Position numbers and translations under genes: made by a program. 64,000 nucleotides of DNA from Shewanella marisflavi (GTDB lineage: Bacteria > Pseudomonadota > Gammaproteobacteria > Enterobacterales > Shewanellaceae): positions 124,001 to 188,000 of the forward strand of contig NZ_JAKIKX010000003.1 of the NCBI RefSeq assembly GCF_023283925.1, in the 5' to 3' direction. Positions within the stretch are counted from its first letter, which is position 1. Every line of letters begins with the position of its first letter. Under the pieces are notes generated by a model. That model searched no databases, was not told where the DNA came from, and worked only from the letters and a program-made list of their open reading frames with translations. Positions 25,333 through 34,543 of this stretch are shown in pieces.

Positions 25333-28300
25333 TTATTTATTGGCCTGTGGACACTCAGTTGGTGTCTCGGCTGCCATATCGGCATATTCAGCTTGCATTA
25401 TCATGGGGTGTATCTGTGCTTTTAATGAAGCCGATTGCCCGGAATTGCCTGCGCCGCTGGCGATGGTGACTTTATAGGTCTTGTGAGTATTTGGACATAA
25501 GTCTCTACCCGTTAAGGTGTCGCCACTGACATTGGCAATATCACCAGCAAATTCAATGTAGTAGGTAGCAATACCATCGTCGGCACGAATACCCGTTAAT
25601 TGCACTGTATGTTCACCTTCCTCCAGTGAGACATTCAGTGGACCCACCTTACGTTGAGGTTGGTTGTTGTCATACATCACCTTGTTATTGACCGACAATT
25701 TAAACACATCGTCGTTAAAGTTACCATTGTCACCAAAGGTGATCAGAAGCTGGCTGGGCCCAATAAAGGGGTATTGATTACTCAATACATCGGCTACTTC
25801 CACTGTGATATAACCTGTCACTGCACCATTGGGCACTATGATCACTAGGGTATCGGTAGTGGCCGATTTCACCGCGGCTCTAATACGTTCACCGTTAGCA
25901 CCGCTAAAGGTAACCCGATTATCCATTGGTTGCTTACTAAAGCCGATACCGCTGATTTCTATCTCTGTACCGGGCGAGGCCTTATCTGGCGTTATATTGG
26001 TGATGGTGAGATCTGTGCCAATAAGTATTTCATAAGGCACTTCGGCGACCTCATCTCTGTGATGAACTTCGACTTTAAGCGGGCCGACGGCGTTCTCGAT
26101 TTGGTCTATATCAGTCAGGTCGAAGGTTAACTCTGTTCCCAGTTTATTGACGCTAATGTAGGTGGTTTTTAGCTCCTCTTCACCCTTGCCCAGATCGAAC
26201 ACCTTCACTTCAGGTTTTGTATCGCTAAACACACCTTTAACTACGGCCATGCCGCTTCCTACTATGGTGAAACGCTTAGTTTCTTGGGTCTTCTCAATGG
26301 ATCTTGGTGTGATATCTGAGGCTTTTAGACCCCAGGTCACGATATAGTCGAGCTTTGTCGGTACATCGACCAGATCGTCTATGGTTTTGGCCATATCGAC
26401 CATAGAGTCGGCGAGCTTACTGGCTTCATATACCGAAGTGATGGTTCCCCAGCCAGGTATGAATTTTTGGGCGACCTTTTGCAGCATCTTGTTGATGAAG
26501 TATTTTTCGTCAACCTCAAGCGCGGTTAGTAGCGCCATGGTGACTGGACCATAGGAGGCGCGATTGGTTGGATCGGAGATCACCGCCTTGATCTCTTTGC
26601 TGTACAACTCTTTCCCTAGATTTGCGGCCAAGCTCTGCCAGTCGTCGAAACTTGGCTTGTCTTTGGCCATCAGTTTATCGATCTCAGTGCTGATTGTCGG
26701 TAGGTACTGATAGACGGCCTTGACGATTGCCAGAGCCGTTGCTTGTTTCTTGTATTTGCTGTCGTTGAGGTCAATTCCTGCTGCATCGAATAGGATGGAA
26801 TAAAAACGAATGACGACATTATCAATAATGGTTCTTATCGCCAACATCTTGCGGGCATCTTGGGCGCGTTTATCGTAGGCCTCTTGTCCTCTAAAGCTAA
26901 ATGGACTGGGCCCAAAAATGCCGTCAACACCTGGTGTGATGATCTGATATAAACAGTCTGTGTAGACACACTTATCGATAAGAGAATCGCTAGACCAGAG
27001 CGAAATACCTAACCAAGTACCAGATTGAGGCCCCATCATGCCCGAATCCCAAGGCGTAGTGATATGGTCCGCAATCGGTTTGTTGAGAGACTCTAGATCG
27101 GTGTTAATCTCTCCTGTCTTGCTATCGATAGGATAGACTCTGGCGCTCAAGTAGAGTTGGCTGCGATTCCTGATTTCAACGCAGCCATCGGCATTCAATA
27201 CCTCATACCATTTGGGATCAACGCCTTCGCCACAGTTGTTAAGTATCTCTGTACTGTTTTCGGCGAAGGTCGTGGCCGCCATCGACATGTCGAAGGCTTG
27301 CCAAGTGCCATTGGTTTCAGGGTAGGAGACAATGCTGGGCTCAATAGCTGATAGCGATTGGTTGGTACTCGAGTTTGCCGCACTATGATTCAGTGAATTG
27401 AACATCGCCGCAGCAGGTGCTTTTGAAGATTTCAGTAAACCTTTCGTGGCTAATTCTGTTTTTATCTTTGACTCAAATTGGTTAAGTAAATCGTATGCTT
27501 CTGCTTTTCTCGCCTTATAGCCGAAGAAGCTGGTATCTCTGGTCAGCGCAGCCTTTGCCTCAACCAAATAATCTTGATATGCCTGTGTCGTCTGCACTGT
27601 TTGCATAAACTTTTCTGTGCTGACTCCTCTTGCTTCATAGTAATAGTTCATATGAAGCACCAGGCTTGCCAAGGCCGTCGATTCGAAGTTCAATGAAATA
27701 CTGTCTTGGTTCATGGAATAGACGGTACTCAGGTAGGCTTCGAGTTGCCCGTTGGCATCATGGGTATAAGTGAAAATGATTTCAGCTTCGCTTCCCATCT
27801 TCTCAAGTTCGAAGCTATTGCCATCAAAGGCTTGGGCCATCTCGGGATAGATCCCCCCTATGGCAACCAAAGGTTTGGCTGACGCTTCGAGGACACGAAC
27901 GGCTATCTCTTGGGTGATGATGAAGGTGATGGGATTACTTTGACCATGTGCGTTGCTGACCGAATAGCTGCCACCGCTTAACGATTCAGGCACTATGGTA
28001 CTAATAGTGTTTTCGTCGATAAACTGTGCGTTGACAACTTGGTTGTTGAAGAAAACACTGGTGTCTTCATCAAAGTTGTCGCCACTTAGCGTTATCTGTT
28101 GGCCGGGTTTGAGGCTTCTTGGATTAGAACTCATGAGTAGTGGCAACGCCCCGTCTCCTATCTCAATCGGAAATGGGTCTGATTTGTTTGTACCTGCAAC
28201 AATTGAGAGTTGGCCCTTACCCATGTCCTGAGGAAGTACAAAGGTTAGGTGGCTACGTAGTGATAAGTGTTCGATCTGCTTTGGAAATAGGTTGTAAATT

Positions 28301-29556
28301 CTGCCGTTTATATTCACTACTAAGAGGGTATTTTCAGACGCTTGAGAGAGCCCTTCTATCGTGAGTTCGAATTCGTCTCCGGCTCTGAGATAATTTTTGA
28401 TCTTATTCTGGGCGAAGAGTGTGTGTAGTGATTCGATAAAGAGATCCCCAGGCTGGGTCCAAGAGACAATGTTGGCTGGGACTAAGCGCTGAACGTCATT
28501 TTTGTCGAATATATTGTCGTTATCGTCATCGATATCCAAGTGATCGATAAATTTATCATTGTCAGTGTTAGTTGGCGCATTGTTATTGCCGCTTTCTAAC
28601 TGGTCATCGATACCGTTACCGTCGGCATCACGCTCGAGGAAGTTGGGGGCTCCGTCATTGTCCAAATCTTCCATGCCTTCGATAGCATCGTTGAAGCTAT
28701 CGCCGTCTGAGTCGGTATCTAACCAGTTAGGAATGCCATCTCTGTCAGTATCTAGACCAAGACTAGCCAACGCCATAGTGAACTCTATCCCGTCGATAAT
28801 GCCATCTTTATCTTGATCATTTTCGTTGATATCTGCCCCTAATGCGGGCTCTTTCGTATCGTCGAATCCGTCGATATCTTGATCGTTAAACATAGTCACC
28901 TGATAGGTGAGGTCACTGCCGCCGGCATAGTTCTCATCTATGATACTGAGCTGATAAGTACCTGGTGAATAGATAGGGAAGTTCACTACATAGGTATTGG
29001 CCTGAGTATATCGATATAGCTGAATGTCATTGATGACTAGTCCATCAGCGTCTGAAACATAAACCTGAGGCTTGAATCTTGCCGAAGGTGAGGTGAAATA
29101 GGCTGTGTAAGATTGTGGCTTATCGACGTGGAATTTGAAGAGATCGCCTTTATCAAACTCTGAGTCGATGACACCTTGTACTCTGACGCCGAGATCGATC
29201 TCAATAGGGGTGGCAACCGCCGGATTATCATTCGGTTCCTGTTCTACAAATAGAGGATAAGTACGCTTGCTGGCATCAAACGGATAGTCATCCAATTCAT
29301 CTACCACGCCGTCGCCGTCTTCATCCCTGTTTTCCCAGGTGCCCACCAGAGGGGGATCTGTTGGATCGGTAGGATCCGTAGGGTCGGTCGGCTCAGTGGG
29401 GTTGGTGGGATCAACGGGGTCCACAGGATCTGTCGGTACCTGAGAGTTTGGGCCTTCTCCCTCTTTGAGTTCGCCGTTACACCCGGTTATTGCCAGGGTC
29501 GAGGTCAGCATGAGTGCCAGCCAATGTTGCTTGGTCAGGCGAGACGTGTGTTTCAT
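25333..29556 (-). CDS. Giant surface lipoprotein with calcium-binding and IPT/TIG repeats
   Basis: 1407 residues. A lipobox ITGC (Cys about 26) is followed by a Pro-Thr-Asp-rich stalk (repeats of DPTDPT, about 40-70). Next come a PPC-like beta domain (EPNDNPAVATPI..., about 105-230), several thrombospondin type 3-like calcium loops (DTDRDGIPNWLD, DTDSDGDSFND, DNDKFIDHLDIDDDND; about 225-360), an IPT/TIG domain (about 475-550), a long helical middle without recognised domains, and a second IPT/TIG domain (about 1190-1275). The plan suggests an extracellular, calcium-stabilised adhesin or matrix protein. It starts 56 bases after the TadE-like gene and ends in a terminator, so it is probably part of the Tad operon. 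Confidence 0.82.
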   Translation of the reverse strand: MKHTSRLTKQHWLALMLTSTLAITGCNGELKEGEGPNSQVPTDPVDPVDPTNPTEPTDPTDPTDPTDPPLVGTWENRDEDGDGVVDELDDYPFDASKRTYPLFVEQEPNDNPAVATPIEIDLGVRVQGVIDSEFDKGDLFKFHVDKPQSYTAYFTSPSARFKPQVYVSDADGLVINDIQLYRYTQANTYVVNFPIYSPGTYQLSIIDENYAGGSDLTYQVTMFNDQDIDGFDDTKEPALGADINENDQDKDGIIDGIEFTMALASLGLDTDRDGIPNWLDTDSDGDSFNDAIEGMEDLDNDGAPNFLERDADGNGIDDQLESGNNNAPTNTDNDKFIDHLDIDDDNDNIFDKNDVQRLVPANIVSWTQPGDLFIESLHTLFAQNKIKNYLRAGDEFELTIEGLSQASENTLLVVNINGRIYNLFPKQIEHLSLRSHLTFVLPQDMGKGQLSIVAGTNKSDPFPIEIGDGALPLLMSSNPRSLKPGQQITLSGDNFDEDTSVFFNNQVVNAQFIDENTISTIVPESLSGGSYSVSNAHGQSNPITFIITQEIAVRVLEASAKPLVAIGGIYPEMAQAFDGNSFELEKMGSEAEIIFTYTHDANGQLEAYLSTVYSMNQDSISLNFESTALASLVLHMNYYYEARGVSTEKFMQTVQTTQAYQDYLVEAKAALTRDTSFFGYKARKAEAYDLLNQFESKIKTELATKGLLKSSKAPAAAMFNSLNHSAANSSTNQSLSAIEPSIVSYPETNGTWQAFDMSMAATTFAENSTEILNNCGEGVDPKWYEVLNADGCVEIRNRSQLYLSARVYPIDSKTGEINTDLESLNKPIADHITTPWDSGMMGPQSGTWLGISLWSSDSLIDKCVYTDCLYQIITPGVDGIFGPSPFSFRGQEAYDKRAQDARKMLAIRTIIDNVVIRFYSILFDAAGIDLNDSKYKKQATALAIVKAVYQYLPTISTEIDKLMAKDKPSFDDWQSLAANLGKELYSKEIKAVISDPTNRASYGPVTMALLTALEVDEKYFINKMLQKVAQKFIPGWGTITSVYEASKLADSMVDMAKTIDDLVDVPTKLDYIVTWGLKASDITPRSIEKTQETKRFTIVGSGMAVVKGVFSDTKPEVKVFDLGKGEEELKTTYISVNKLGTELTFDLTDIDQIENAVGPLKVEVHHRDEVAEVPYEILIGTDLTITNITPDKASPGTEIEISGIGFSKQPMDNRVTFSGANGERIRAAVKSATTDTLVIIVPNGAVTGYITVEVADVLSNQYPFIGPSQLLITFGDNGNFNDDVFKLSVNNKVMYDNNQPQRKVGPLNVSLEEGEHTVQLTGIRADDGIATYYIEFAGDIANVSGDTLTGRDLCPNTHKTYKVTIASGAGNSGQSASLKAQIHPMIMQAEYADMAAETPTECPQANK

Positions 29557-29612
29557 TTTTTATATCCCTATAGTTTTACTAGGTCCAAAGTTGTTCAGTG
29601 TTGTTAAGCACT

Positions 29613-30296
29613 TTACATTCGAAATGGGGTCTGCATACGCATCAGTCCCTGAGCCGTGATTGCCAGGTAGGTATCTCCCGTTGTAACCCCTAAGACGTTG
29701 CAGGCCAGCTGCTCCCTGCTTTGGTTATACAGGGGGGAGGTGACTATCTCCTTAATGATGTAGTTGGCAAAGGGGACGATCAGCTTTTGGCACCAGCGCA
29801 CCTCTATCTGTAGTAGGTTGGCGTCTTGCACATTCAGTTGTCGGTTATTGCCAACGTTCTTGGGGGCCGGGTCACGAAACATCAGGTTGTTGTTGGGGAT
29901 CTCATAACGAGAGCCCGTGTCATATCGACTTCGCACCTTGAATTGGTCGAAGGTTTCCCTGTCTGGGCTGAGTATGGTGATCTGGCTCTGTACCAGGGTT
30001 GCGAGTCTTGCTTTGGCGTAGGCCTGTATCGTGTCGCTCGTGCCTGTGCCGTGGGCAAATAGCGGCATCATCCCCTGAGCCAGACCTTTGCGCATCTCAT
30101 CAATATTGCCATGGTGCAGAGTGCCAGCGCGGACGGCGGCAACCGTGGCCGCATCCAATGTGCTCTTGCTGGTATAGATAAAGGCCCACTGCACGATCAA
30201 CATCATGGCAACCAGAATGATGGGGATCAGAAAGGGCAGGGCCAGGCTGAACTCGAACATGCTCTGCCCTCGCTGTTTCGAGCGAGCCGCAATCAT
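29613..30296 (-). CDS. TadE-like pseudopilin
   Basis: 227 residues. The N-terminus RGQSMFEFSLALP has the pattern of a class IV prepilin site (cleavage after Gly, Glu at +5, Phe at +6), followed by one hydrophobic helix (about 15-36). The mature part is periplasmic. TadE-like pseudopilins are needed for Flp pilus assembly. The start codon overlaps the TadD stop by four bases (ATGA), implying coupled translation. Confidence 0.85.
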   Translation of the reverse strand: MIAARSKQRGQSMFEFSLALPFLIPIILVAMMLIVQWAFIYTSKSTLDAATVAAVRAGTLHHGNIDEMRKGLAQGMMPLFAHGTGTSDTIQAYAKARLATLVQSQITILSPDRETFDQFKVRSRYDTGSRYEIPNNNLMFRDPAPKNVGNNRQLNVQDANLLQIEVRWCQKLIVPFANYIIKEIVTSPLYNQSREQLACNVLGVTTGDTYLAITAQGLMRMQTPFRM

Positions 30297-30775
30297 AGCC
30301 CTGCCTGCGCCGTGGTTTGTGGCTGACTCTGCAGCTGATTGAGGGCGTCCAGCAGCGCCTTGATCTGACGACCCACGGCGGAGTCGGCATCGCCCTGGTT
30401 GCTGGCGGTATTGAGCACATTGGTGGACTGCTTGATGCGCACCAGCCCCATGTTGTACCAGGCCTTCTGATTATTCGGCTCTAGTTCGATACAGCGTCGA
30501 TAGGCGGCGATGGCGGCTTCATGACGATTGGTTCGGGTATAGATGTTACCCAGGCGAAACCAAGCGGGGGCATAGTTAGGCACACTCTTTAGCACCTCGA
30601 GGTAGAGGCTCTCGGCCTGATCCAGCATGGCCAGCTTGTAGGCGTGCTCCGCCTGAGACTGAATCGCCATGATCTGCTCATTGCCCTTGTGCTCCGGCTT
30701 CTGAGGCGTCGATGCACAGGCGCTGAGTAGTGCGGTAACGGCGACGAATAGCGAGAGGCGTATTAGTTTGCCCAT
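30293..30775 (-). CDS. tadD: TadD-like TPR lipoprotein
   Basis: 160 residues. A lipobox LSAC (Cys about 20) precedes two to three tetratricopeptide repeats (about 40-120, with the typical YAPAWFRLGNIYTRTNRHEAA and KAWYNMG lines). TadD is an outer-membrane pilotin-like lipoprotein that helps place the secretin. It overlaps the DUF192 gene upstream by 13 bases and the TadE gene downstream by four. The C-terminal tail is Gln-rich. Confidence 0.82.
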   Translation of the reverse strand: MGKLIRLSLFVAVTALLSACASTPQKPEHKGNEQIMAIQSQAEHAYKLAMLDQAESLYLEVLKSVPNYAPAWFRLGNIYTRTNRHEAAIAAYRRCIELEPNNQKAWYNMGLVRIKQSTNVLNTASNQGDADSAVGRQIKALLDALNQLQSQPQTTAQAGL

Positions 30776-31119
30776 TTCAAAATATCTCCGGGTTTTATCT
30801 GTTTGTGGGTAGAGTTGCCTGCCGCAAGCTCCAAGACCTGAGTGGCACCTCGGCAGGCACTGCTACGCCAGGGCTTAAGATTTCGGGTGATCTTGAGCAC
30901 CTTATTGTTTTTATTGAGGTAGACGATATCGAGCGCATAGCGCATCCCCAGGGTATGCACCGAGCTGCAAGGTGCGATAAGCATCCCTTGCTCGTTAGAG
31001 AGGCGGCGGCGACCCAGTAGGCCCCTGAGTCTGAGCCAGGGGGTATCGGCCACGAAGACTTCGGTGATCGCCTGTCCGTCTGGGGTTTTCAGTGTGGTTT
31101 TCTTCATGTTAGAGCTCAT
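30763..31119 (-). CDS. DUF192 family protein in the Tad operon
   Basis: 118 residues with the DUF192 core: TPWLRLRGLLGRR, GMLIAPCSSVHTLGMRYALDIVYL and NLKPWRSSACRGATQVLELAAG. Function is unknown. The ATG at 31119 is used; an ATG at 31107 (MKKTTLK) is an alternative. It overlaps tadC and tadD, so it is translated with them. No signal peptide was seen, although many DUF192 proteins are exported. Confidence 0.8.
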   Translation of the reverse strand: MSSNMKKTTLKTPDGQAITEVFVADTPWLRLRGLLGRRRLSNEQGMLIAPCSSVHTLGMRYALDIVYLNKNNKVLKITRNLKPWRSSACRGATQVLELAAGNSTHKQIKPGDILKWAN

Positions 31120-31972
31120 AGATAAACTTCATGGCAATCGGGAAGGCCAAGATCATAAAAGTTACGGGAAAGATGAAGACGATCAGCGGGAAGACCAGTT
31201 TAACCGGCGCTTCCAGAGCCTTCTTTTCGGCGCGCTGAAACCGCTCTATTCGGCGTTGATCCGACTGGATCCTCAGCGTATGACCCAGGCTGGCACCGGT
31301 TCTCTCCGCCTGTGCCAGGGCGCTGACCAGGCTGTTGACCTCGGTCACCTGTACTCGATCGGCCATGTTACGAAACGCCTGGGCACGTGACATACCAGCG
31401 CGCATGTCGCGGATCACCTTCTCAAATTCGATTCGCAGTGGGCCAGCTGGGCCGCGCTCGACCGCCTGACTCAGGGCACCCGTCATGTTGAGGCCCGCCT
31501 CGATGGACATGGTGAGGTAGTCAAGATACACGGGCAGGCTCTTGACTATCATCCCCTGGCGTTTCTTACGCAGATCGTTGAGGGTCATCACTGGCAGAAA
31601 GTAACCCAGCACGGCGGCCAGCAGTAGATATTGAGGCACATAGGCGTCAAGCATGGCGCTACACACGATTGTCAGCCCCAGGCTAAACAGGGTGCTCAGA
31701 ATGCGGATGGCAAAGTATTGCTCGGCGGTCATTATGTAGGATAAGCCTGAGACCTGAAGCTTTTTGGTAACCCGCTCCAGATAATCGACACTGAGGTTCT
31801 CACTGACATAGAAGGCCAGCAGGCGTACCAGAGGCCAGATAAGCTTAAGACCCGGCGATAGCGGGTCCATAAATTCACGGTTTTCCTTCGGTACCCTGTG
31901 GTAGATACGGGCGCAGCTTACGGCCAGGAAAACCAGGGAGATCACGAAACAAGCGACAATAAGATTGACCAT
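31109..31972 (-). CDS. tadC: TadC, inner-membrane platform protein
   Basis: 287 residues, a type II secretion F-like platform protein. A helix at the N-terminus, two near the middle (about 90-130) and one at the C-terminus flank the conserved cytoplasmic GspF region (LTMSIEAGLNMTGALSQAVERGPAGPL, about 153-179). It works with TadB as the membrane base on which the TadA ATPase acts. It starts eight bases after tadB and overlaps DUF192. Confidence 0.9.
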   Translation of the reverse strand: MVNLIVACFVISLVFLAVSCARIYHRVPKENREFMDPLSPGLKLIWPLVRLLAFYVSENLSVDYLERVTKKLQVSGLSYIMTAEQYFAIRILSTLFSLGLTIVCSAMLDAYVPQYLLLAAVLGYFLPVMTLNDLRKKRQGMIVKSLPVYLDYLTMSIEAGLNMTGALSQAVERGPAGPLRIEFEKVIRDMRAGMSRAQAFRNMADRVQVTEVNSLVSALAQAERTGASLGHTLRIQSDQRRIERFQRAEKKALEAPVKLVFPLIVFIFPVTFMILAFPIAMKFIYEL

Positions 31973-31980
31973 GATTTTTC

Positions 31981-32832
31981 CTATACGTCTATCGCGACGA
32001 TCTTACGGATCGACAGGTAACCACTGGTGAGCATAATGATGACCAGAGCTATCAGAGCCCAGCCCATAGGTTCGGTGAGAATACGGCCCATGGCGGAGGG
32101 CTCCATGTGATACAGCACAACGCCGATAAAGACGGGCAGCAGAGTCATCACTATGCCCTGCATCTTGCCCTGAGAGGTCAGTGCATCGATTTTGCCCTCC
32201 ATCTCTATCTTGCGTCGCAAGGTGGCGGAGAGGCGTTGAAGCACTTCGGCTAGGTTGCCCCCGACCTCGCGGGAGATCTGCATGCCGGCGGTCACCAGCT
32301 GAAACTCCTCTTCCGGGATGCGTTTAAACATGTTGTCCAGCGCTGTGTTGAACTCCACGCCCAGACGCTGCTCGCGCAGGAAGAGCTGAAACTCCTGTTT
32401 GATCGGTGCCTCCATCTCTTCGGCCATAAACTCGATGGCGTTACTGACGTTAGCCCCTGATTGCATCGAGGAGGCGATCATATTGAGCGCATCGGGTAGC
32501 TGGTGGACAAACTTGCGGCGACGGCGCTTATGCAGGAACTGATAGGCGAAGCGCGGCAGCAGGGCCAGCACAATACTCAGCAAGATCCCCAGCACCCAGG
32601 AGCCGAAAAAGAGTCGAACCAGAAAAGGCACCGCCAACAGGGTCAGCATGTTGATGACAAATAGCTGTCTTGGCTCGATAAACAGAAACATATCGAACAG
32701 GTTGGTACGTGCCGAGCTGGTGAAGGTCTCCTGGTAGCGCTTGGCGAATCGGGTCGACAGATGCTTAAGCGCCCACACCAGCATGGTCACCGAGCCAAAC
32801 ACCAGTATGGCGGCGATTAATGGACTACTCAT
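31981..32832 (-). CDS. tadB: TadB, inner-membrane platform protein
   Basis: 283 residues with hydrophobic helices at about 5-22, 55-90, 220-238 and 252-272. The GspF-like cytoplasmic region (IASSMQSGANVSNAIEFMAEEM, about 118-139, and the GMQISREVGGNLAEVLQRLS stretch, about 180-200) is well preserved. With TadC it forms the platform of the Flp pilus machine. Its start overlaps the end of the tadA gene by eight bases. Confidence 0.9.
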   Translation of the reverse strand: MSSPLIAAILVFGSVTMLVWALKHLSTRFAKRYQETFTSSARTNLFDMFLFIEPRQLFVINMLTLLAVPFLVRLFFGSWVLGILLSIVLALLPRFAYQFLHKRRRRKFVHQLPDALNMIASSMQSGANVSNAIEFMAEEMEAPIKQEFQLFLREQRLGVEFNTALDNMFKRIPEEEFQLVTAGMQISREVGGNLAEVLQRLSATLRRKIEMEGKIDALTSQGKMQGIVMTLLPVFIGVVLYHMEPSAMGRILTEPMGWALIALVIIMLTSGYLSIRKIVAIDV

Positions 32833-34534
32833 AGCGGCTATCCTTGTCGAAGATATCCAGACGCACTGTGACTCCTTGCTTTCTTAACTGTTCATAGAAC
32901 TCGGGCAGGGTGCCGGTCGCCGTGTAATAGCCCTGTACCTTGCCCAGCTCGTTGAACCCCGTCTGCTGAAACTTGAAGATCTCTGAGAGCTGCACCACTG
33001 AGCCCTCGATGCCAGTGACCTCACAGATACTGGTGACCCGTCGTGAGCCGTCACTAAAGCGTGATTGTTGCACTATGATGTTGACCGCCGAGGTGATCTG
33101 CTCGCGAATAGCCATCACAGGTAGATCCATACCCGCCATCATCACCATTACCTCAAGACGTGAGATACAGTCCCTGGGAGAATTAGAGTGTGCTGTGGTG
33201 AGCGAACCGTCGTGCCCTGTGTTCATCGCTTGCAGCATGTCGAGGGCCTCGCCGCCACGACACTCACCGATCACCACGCGATCGGGACGCATCCGCAGGC
33301 AGTTCTTGACCAGGTCGCGGATCTCTATGGCGCCCTTACCCTCTTGGTTAGGGGGGCGGGCCTCGAGGGAGACCAGGTTGGGCTGGTAGAGCTGCAGTTC
33401 GGCGGCATCTTCCACAGTGACGATACGTTCGTTATCTGGGATGAAGTTTGACAGCACGTTCAGCAGGGTCGTCTTACCCGAGCCTGTCCCCCCTGAGATA
33501 ACAACGTTGCGCTTTTGCTTTACGGCGATCTCGAGAAACTCCGCCATGGCGGGACTCATGGAGCCAAAGGCCACCAGATCGTCACACCCCAAGCGTCGCT
33601 GCATAAATTTACGTATGGTGATGCAGGGGCCCTTGAGCGCCAATGGGGGGATGACTGCATTTACGCGGGAACCATCCTTCAGGCGGGCATCCACCATGGG
33701 CGAACTCTCGTCGATACGTCGGCCTATTGGGGTCACGATTCGTTCGATGGCACCGAGTACCGCCTGATCGTCGGAGAAGGCAATATCCGACAGGTAGAGG
33801 TTACCCGCCTTCTCATAGAAGATCTGATCATGGCTATTGACCATGATCTCAGTGACATCCGGGTCGGCGATCAACCCTTCAAGTGGACCAAGGCCTATGG
33901 TCTCGTCCAGCACCTCTTTGGTTAGCGCGGAGATTTCGATATCTTCGGGCAACTTAAAGTTGTCGATGATCTGCTTGAGCAGCACCTCACTCTGGGCCCG
34001 CAGTTCGGTATCGCTCATCTCGTTAACGTTAACCCGGCGCAGATCCATCTGTTTGAGTAGTTCGGTATGCACCTTACGGCGCCACTCGTTGCGCCTCTGA
34101 ATCTGGGCGCTCAACTCAGTCACCATCTCAGGCTTGGCCTGGTTTACTGTTAAGGATGCTGGTGCTACGGGGGCCATCGGCGCCGTTACCTGGGCTGGTG
34201 GCGGTGGTGTCTCTGTGGGGACGCTAGCTTGAAACTGCGGATCGCTGCTCTGCACTCTGAGCTGGTAATCGCCTACCTGAATCTTGTCATTGAGGGTGAG
34301 GGGGCCGAACTCCTGATGTTTTTCGTCGTTCACCCGTATGCCGGTACGACTCTTGTTATCGACGATAAAGATCCCCTGCTCATTTTGTCGCAGGGTGGCG
34401 TGATGCTTGGAGATCTTAAAGCCCCGAAGGACGATCAGCTGATCGGGATCTTTCCCCACACGGCATTCGCGGTGGATACACTGAAACTCGCCGACCTTAG
34501 TGCCCTTGGTGGTGCTGACTATGATGTTAAACAT
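32825..34534 (-). CDS. tadA: TadA/CpaF secretion ATPase with N-terminal FHA domain
   Basis: 569 residues. The first 95 residues form a forkhead-associated domain (GKDPDQLIV, SKHHATLR, DNKSRTGIRVND), which reads phosphothreonine. A Pro-rich linker (PTETPPPPAQ, about 105-140) leads to the type II/IV secretion ATPase: Walker A GGTGSGKTTLLN (about 350), an Asp box, and RVVIGECRGGEALDMLQAMNTGHDGS (about 420-445). It powers Flp pilus assembly on the cytoplasmic face. Most TadA/CpaF lack FHA. No TadZ/CpaE lies in the cluster, so the FHA domain may take over placement or control; that is inference. Confidence 0.92.
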   Translation of the reverse strand: MFNIIVSTTKGTKVGEFQCIHRECRVGKDPDQLIVLRGFKISKHHATLRQNEQGIFIVDNKSRTGIRVNDEKHQEFGPLTLNDKIQVGDYQLRVQSSDPQFQASVPTETPPPPAQVTAPMAPVAPASLTVNQAKPEMVTELSAQIQRRNEWRRKVHTELLKQMDLRRVNVNEMSDTELRAQSEVLLKQIIDNFKLPEDIEISALTKEVLDETIGLGPLEGLIADPDVTEIMVNSHDQIFYEKAGNLYLSDIAFSDDQAVLGAIERIVTPIGRRIDESSPMVDARLKDGSRVNAVIPPLALKGPCITIRKFMQRRLGCDDLVAFGSMSPAMAEFLEIAVKQKRNVVISGGTGSGKTTLLNVLSNFIPDNERIVTVEDAAELQLYQPNLVSLEARPPNQEGKGAIEIRDLVKNCLRMRPDRVVIGECRGGEALDMLQAMNTGHDGSLTTAHSNSPRDCISRLEVMVMMAGMDLPVMAIREQITSAVNIIVQQSRFSDGSRRVTSICEVTGIEGSVVQLSEIFKFQQTGFNELGKVQGYYTATGTLPEFYEQLRKQGVTVRLDIFDKDSRYE

Positions 34535-34543
34535 GAGCGGCTC

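Noticed and set aside
29331-29430. Short direct repeats in DNA, considered as a possible CRISPR or minisatellite
   Set aside because: They encode the Pro-Thr-Asp stalk of the giant lipoprotein; no spacers are present.
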